From: SAR86 cluster bacterium
GTDB lineage: Bacteria; Pseudomonadota; Gammaproteobacteria; Magnimaribacterales; D2472
DNA: 59,278 nt
Direction of reading: 5' to 3'
NCBI GenBank assembly: GCA_018607365.1
Contig: JABBBT010000033.1
Span: 1 to 59,278 of the forward strand
Shown: positions 55,100 to 59,278 of the stretch, one piece after another
Layout: each line of letters begins with the position of its first letter
Position numbering within the stretch: the first letter of the stretch is position 1
Made by a program: the position numbers and the translations under genes
Notes under the pieces: model-generated
The model's input: the letters and a program-made list of their open reading frames with translations, nothing else
Databases searched by the model: none
What the model was told of the DNA's origin: nothing

Positions 55100-56923
55100 A
55101 TGGCTAGAGCAAAAACAAAGACATTTCAGACAGAAACTAAGCAGCTGTTAAAGCTGATGATTCACTCTTTATATTCAAATAAAGAAATCTTCTTAAGAGA
55201 GCTTGTATCTAATGCATCAGATGCGATTGATAAATTAAGATTCAAATCGGTAGAGGACAAATCAATTTCAAAAATGAACAATGATTTAAAGATCGATGTA
55301 AAAATTTTTAAAGATGAAAATAAAATTGTTATTTCTGATAATGGAATTGGGATGTCAGAAGAAGAAATTATCCAAAATATTGGAACAATTGCTAGATCTG
55401 GTACATCATCTTTTCTTGACAATATTACAGGCGATAAACAAAAAGATTCAAATCTTATCGGTCAATTTGGTGTGGGTTTCTACTCTGTGTTTATGGTGGC
55501 AGATAGAGTACAAGTCCTATCAAAATCTGCATATGAATCGTCTAATGAGGCCATATTATGGGAAAGCTCTGGTGAAGAAAAATATAAACTTGAGCAATCA
55601 ACTAAAGAATCTAATGGCACAGATATTATTATATATTTAAACGAAGACAATCATGAGTTTGCTGAAGAAGGTAGAGTTAAATTTTTGCTAGAAAAATATT
55701 CCCAATATATAAATTTCCCTTTAAATCTAATTTCCGAATCAGGTGAGGTAAATAGAATAAACGATTCAGAGGCTTTATGGTTAAAACCAAAAAGATCAAT
55801 AAAAGATGAGGAATATAATGACTTTTACAAATTCACTACATTTGATCAAGAAGATCCTTTGTTTTGGGTGCATAACAAAGTTGAAGGTAAGAGTGAATAT
55901 ACTAATTTATTATATGTTCCATCTAAACCGCCTTTTGACTTATGGAATAGAGAGTCACCCAGAGGTGTAAAACTTTATATACAAAGAGTATTTATAATGG
56001 ATGATGCATCACATTTCCTTCCTTTATATTTAAGATTTGTTAGAGGTATCATCGATACCAGCGACCTTCCATTGAATGTTTCGAGAGAAATTCTTCAAGA
56101 GCATCACTTGGTTGATACGATTAAAAAAGGCGTTACAAAAAAGATACTAGACTCGTTGGTAGCATTAAAGAAAGACTCTTTTGATAAATATAAAAATTTC
56201 TGGAAAGAGTATGGCTTGGTTCTCAAAGAGGGAACTGCCGAGGATTTTGAAAATAAAGAATTAATTGCAAGCCTTTTATTGTTTTCATCAACTTATTCCG
56301 AAAAGGATTCTCCAGAAAACACACTAGATGACTATATCGCGAGAATGACAGAGGATGATAATAAAATATATTATTGTGTAGCTGATACATATCAAGCAGC
56401 AGCTAATTCTCCTCACATAGAGGGCTTAAAATCTAAAGGGAAAGAAGTTTTATTATTAACTGATAGAATTGATGAATGGCTAATGACTGGTCTTATTGAA
56501 TATAAAGGTAAGGAGTTGGTCAATGCAGCAAAAGAGGAGATAACCGAAGCGGAACAGAAAAAAGTTTCAGAGTCAGATCAAGATCTAGTTTCTAAAATAA
56601 AAAAACATCTGGATAGCAAGGTTTCTGAGGTTATAGTAAGTTCTAGATTAACAGATTCTGCCTCATGTTTAGTTGTCCCTAAAAATGAACCAGGGGCTCA
56701 ATTAAGAAGAATTTTAGAGGCCTCAGGACAAACCATGGAAGCGTCTAATCCAATTTTTGAAATTAACTCAAAACATAAGCTATTAAAAAAGCTTAAAGAT
56801 CTTAAGGGTAAGCAATTTAACTCATTTGTAGATTTCCTATATGACTATGCTGTTATTGCGGAAGGTGGATCTCCTCAAGACCCTTCAAAATACCTAAGAC
56901 AGCTTGATAAATATTTATCATAA
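55100..56923 (+). CDS. htpG: Chaperone HtpG (Hsp90)
   Basis: 607 residues. GHKL ATPase motifs: FLRELVSNASDAIDKLR, ISDNGIGM, IGTIARSGTSSF, GQFGVGFYSVFMVADRV. Middle domain with SDLPLNVSREILQE and C-terminal dimerisation domain are complete. An AAAGGAG ribosome site precedes ATG 55100. It refolds or remodels client proteins with DnaK. Confidence 0.96.
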   Translation: MARAKTKTFQTETKQLLKLMIHSLYSNKEIFLRELVSNASDAIDKLRFKSVEDKSISKMNNDLKIDVKIFKDENKIVISDNGIGMSEEEIIQNIGTIARSGTSSFLDNITGDKQKDSNLIGQFGVGFYSVFMVADRVQVLSKSAYESSNEAILWESSGEEKYKLEQSTKESNGTDIIIYLNEDNHEFAEEGRVKFLLEKYSQYINFPLNLISESGEVNRINDSEALWLKPKRSIKDEEYNDFYKFTTFDQEDPLFWVHNKVEGKSEYTNLLYVPSKPPFDLWNRESPRGVKLYIQRVFIMDDASHFLPLYLRFVRGIIDTSDLPLNVSREILQEHHLVDTIKKGVTKKILDSLVALKKDSFDKYKNFWKEYGLVLKEGTAEDFENKELIASLLLFSSTYSEKDSPENTLDDYIARMTEDDNKIYYCVADTYQAAANSPHIEGLKSKGKEVLLLTDRIDEWLMTGLIEYKGKELVNAAKEEITEAEQKKVSESDQDLVSKIKKHLDSKVSEVIVSSRLTDSASCLVVPKNEPGAQLRRILEASGQTMEASNPIFEINSKHKLLKKLKDLKGKQFNSFVDFLYDYAVIAEGGSPQDPSKYLRQLDKYLS

Positions 56924-56925
56924 TT

Positions 56926-57951
56926 ATGATTACAAACAAAGTTGCAGTTTTAGGTGGAGGAAGTTTTGGAACAGTTCTTGCAAATATTGCAGCTTCCAAT
57001 GGAAGTGATGTATATCTTTGGGTCAGAGATTCAGAACAGGCATTAAGAATCAACTCCGAAGGCGCAAACTCTGTTTATCATCCGGAATTACAGTTATCTT
57101 CAAATATCCATGCATCTGAAGATTTAGATGAGGTCATCAAAGGCTCATCAATTATTTTAGTTGCGACCCCAAGTCTAATATTTGAGAATATTATTCAAAG
57201 AATAGCACCTAAAATTAATAAAGGGGCTCATATCATTTCATGTACCAAAGGTATTAAATTAGATCCATTCAGATCTATGTCAGATATTATTTCAACAAAC
57301 ATAAATATCAATGATAATCAGATCGGGGTTTTAAGCGGTCCTAACTTAGCAAGAGAGATAGCTGAGAACAAAGTATCTGGAACTGTTATAGCCAGTAGCA
57401 GTAAAGATTTAATAAATGATGTTAAAGAAATTCTCTCCTCAGAAACATTTAAGGTTTATTCAAGTGATGACTTACAGGGTGTTGAATTAGCAGGAGCATT
57501 AAAGAATATCTATGCCATTATATGTGGCATGGCAGATTCCATGGAAGTTGGAGAAAATGCATTAGGATTAATTTTAACTAGAAGTATGGCAGAAATGAGT
57601 AGGTTTGCAGTAGCGAAGGGAGCAAACCCAATAACTTTTCTAGGTCTTGCAGGCATGGGCGACTTAGTCGCAACATGTACTTCTAACCTTTCAAGAAACT
57701 ACCAACTTGGGTATCATCTAGGAACTGGTTTAAATTTAGAAAGCGCAAAAGAAAAAGTAGGTCAAGTAGCAGAGGGCATCAGAACACTTGAAGTTATAAA
57801 AAATGAATCATCGAGCCTTGGTATTAAAATGCCACTTGTCGATTCTTTGTATAATATTATTTATGAATCAGCTGAAACCAAGACATTGATTGATGATCTT
57901 GTTAATAATCCGAACGAAGTTGATGTAGAATTTAAACATAGAGGAAATTAA
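56926..57951 (+). CDS. gpsA: Glycerol-3-phosphate dehydrogenase [NAD(P)+]
   Basis: 341 residues. NAD motif VLGGGSFGTVLA, SCTKGIKLD, LSGPNLAREIAEN, catalytic-lysine region LAGALKNIYAIICGMAD, TFLGLAGMGDLVATCTS and QVAEGIRTLEVI. Makes sn-glycerol 3-phosphate for phospholipids. Begins 2 bases after htpG. Confidence 0.95.
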   Translation: MITNKVAVLGGGSFGTVLANIAASNGSDVYLWVRDSEQALRINSEGANSVYHPELQLSSNIHASEDLDEVIKGSSIILVATPSLIFENIIQRIAPKINKGAHIISCTKGIKLDPFRSMSDIISTNININDNQIGVLSGPNLAREIAENKVSGTVIASSSKDLINDVKEILSSETFKVYSSDDLQGVELAGALKNIYAIICGMADSMEVGENALGLILTRSMAEMSRFAVAKGANPITFLGLAGMGDLVATCTSNLSRNYQLGYHLGTGLNLESAKEKVGQVAEGIRTLEVIKNESSSLGIKMPLVDSLYNIIYESAETKTLIDDLVNNPNEVDVEFKHRGN

Positions 57952-57954
57952 ATT

Positions 57955-58371
57955 ATGGAAATTAATAGAGAAGAAGTTAAAGAAGAAGTTTTTAAATTAG
58001 GAAAATGGACTCGTTTTGTCTTTATGTTTTTCTATGCATTTGTATTAAATTTTGTTATTTCTGTATCTATTGGTCTTGCTTTTATTCAGTTCTTATTTTA
58101 CTTATTCACCTCTAAGGTTAATGAGTCCTTATCTGATTTTAACAATCACTTATTTTTGTTTGTAAGTGATACTCTAAAATTTCTTCTGTTTGAAACAGAT
58201 GATAAGCCTTTCCCTTTTAAGAAGTCGAAAGAGTCTGAAGAAGATTCACATGAAGTTGTTGATGGCGAGGTAAATGAAGTACAAGATGCCTCTGAAGATG
58301 TTATTGAATCAGATGAGGTTGAAGAAGTATCAGAAGAAGTCGTTCAGGCTGAAGAGGACTCTAAGTCTTAA
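57955..58371 (+). CDS. DUF4389 membrane protein with acidic tail
   Basis: 138 residues. Two hydrophobic segments (about 19-55) with [31 protein letters not shown] and the DUF4389-like end [10 protein letters not shown]. Residues 90-138 are a highly acidic Glu/Val/Asp tail ([15 protein letters not shown]), similar in style to the L19 extension at the other end of the window. Ends inside the convergent folD gene. Function unknown. Confidence 0.75.
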   Translation: MEINREEVKEEVFKLGKWTRFVFMFFYAFVLNFVISVSIGLAFIQFLFYLFTSKVNESLSDFNNHLFLFVSDTLKFLLFETDDKPFPFKKSKESEEDSHEVVDGEVNEVQDASEDVIESDEVEEVSEEVVQAEEDSKS

Positions 58372-59200
58372 TTTTTTGTGCGGACTGAAGAGTTTGCAAT
58401 ATTAGAGTATTGATCGTCATAGGGCCCACACCGCCTGGCACTGGCGTATATGCAGACGCTTTAGATTCAATATTCTCCAAATCAATGTCACCACATTTTT
58501 CTGGGTGATAACCAGCGTCTATAACAACGGCATTATCTTTAATCCACTCATATTTGATAAATTCAGGAATTCCAACAGCCCCAACCAAAATGTCTGCTTG
58601 CTTAATAATTTCTTCTATTTTTTGAGTTCTTGAGTGACAAATAGTTACTGTTGCATTTTTATTTAGTAGCATCATAGCCATTGGTTTTCCAAGAATTGGA
58701 CTTCTTCCAACAACAACGGCATTCTTTCCTTGAATTTCTATTTCATAGTGCTCAAGCAGTCTCATTATTCCTGCAGGAGTACATGAGCCAAAAGCAGGCA
58801 AACCCATTGCCATATTTCCAAAACCAAGGCATGTAACACCATCAACATCTTTATTAATATCTATCGCATCAAAGCATTTTCTTTCATCAATTTGAGAAGG
58901 TACAGGGTGTTGAAGAAGTATCCCATGAACCCCTTCATTATTATTAAGGCTATTTATTGAGCTGAGTAACTCCTCAGTGGTGGTCGACTCAGGTAGCTCA
59001 ACAGCAATAGACTCCATACCGACTCTTTTACAAGTATTTCTTTTCATTCGAACATATGTCTCAGAGGAGGGGTCACTACCAACAAGAATTGTTGCTAATG
59101 TTGGGTTAATGCCCTTATTTTTTAGATCAGATACTTCATTTTTAATACTATCTTCAGAAATATGAGCTAAGTTTTTACCATCTAATATAATTGCTGCCAT
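58361..59200 (-). CDS. folD: Methylenetetrahydrofolate dehydrogenase / cyclohydrolase
   Basis: 279 residues. The [16 protein letters not shown] segment with catalytic Lys, [72 protein letters not shown] and [11 protein letters not shown] are diagnostic. Supplies 10-formyl-THF, used by PurN encoded in this window. The 78 bases from its start to the window end show no further gene. Confidence 0.95.
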   Translation of the reverse strand: MAAIILDGKNLAHISEDSIKNEVSDLKNKGINPTLATILVGSDPSSETYVRMKRNTCKRVGMESIAVELPESTTTEELLSSINSLNNNEGVHGILLQHPVPSQIDERKCFDAIDINKDVDGVTCLGFGNMAMGLPAFGSCTPAGIMRLLEHYEIEIQGKNAVVVGRSPILGKPMAMMLLNKNATVTICHSRTQKIEEIIKQADILVGAVGIPEFIKYEWIKDNAVVIDAGYHPEKCGDIDLENIESKASAYTPVPGGVGPMTINTLILQTLQSAQKIKT

Positions 59201-59278
59201 AGAAATATTATGTCATTAATAAATATTTATGCATATGATGATTGCTTATTTTATCTATTAACTTTAATATTTGCACCT

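Overview
The window is a compact, visibly AT-rich stretch of bacterial chromosome with no sign of mobile elements, phage or CRISPR. Gene content and order are gammaproteobacterial: xerD-dsbC, prfB-lysS, purM-purN with a DUF3108 gene, purM/DUF2066/CDP-alcohol transferase/hda, and wrbA-DUF2069. Low GC, very short intergenic gaps, many overlapping genes and a rich set of acyl-CoA dehydrogenases suggest a streamlined marine lineage of the SAR86 type. That placement is inference from content and composition; no marker-gene phylogeny was run.

Layout. 1-8438: plus-strand housekeeping run: 3' end of rplS (L19 with an unusual acidic N-terminal extension), xerD, dsbC, an alaC-like aminotransferase, hom, thrC, prfB (no programmed frameshift), lysS. 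8446-10782: two minus-strand acyl-CoA dehydrogenases, probably a heteromeric pair. 10842-13483: small membrane and coiled-coil proteins, tRNA-Leu and a Rieske oxygenase. 13497-19361: an arginine operon of the Xanthomonas type (N-acetylornithine carbamoyltransferase, argG, fused acetylglutamate kinase/synthase, argC, argH), preceded by what looks like a ribosome-mediated transcription attenuator with an arginine-rich leader peptide. 19409-28083: MFS transporter, AMP nucleosidase, thioredoxin-like protein, Ca/Na antiporter, SDR, LysR regulator divergent from an ACAD, and exonuclease I. 28082-28372: a candidate small RNA on the minus strand and tRNA-Val. 28458-39097: ABC-2 exporter, pseudoazurin with two tiny membrane proteins, serine hydrolase, SLC13 transporter, MscS channel, YwaF-like protein, DsbD/ScsB-like reductase, Hsp20. 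39289-53413: lipoprotein, recX, dnaX-recR-dcd, purine genes, DUF2066, phosphatidyltransferase, hda, SppA, DUF2069, WrbA, TlpA-like, M23 peptidase, xseA. 53431-59200: EamA exporter, tRNA-Val, tRNA-Asp, DUF4149, htpG, gpsA, DUF4389 and folD.

The strongest unexplained signal is the leader at 13531-13628: a 14-codon ORF MINTNTRLRRVPAL, a strand that can pair with the 5' half of a rho-independent terminator, and argF' just downstream. It would tie arginine operon transcription to arginyl-tRNA supply. The second is a three-hairpin, C-rich-loop transcript with a strong terminator on the minus strand at 28082-28189. No gene-free stretch exceeds about 210 bases.
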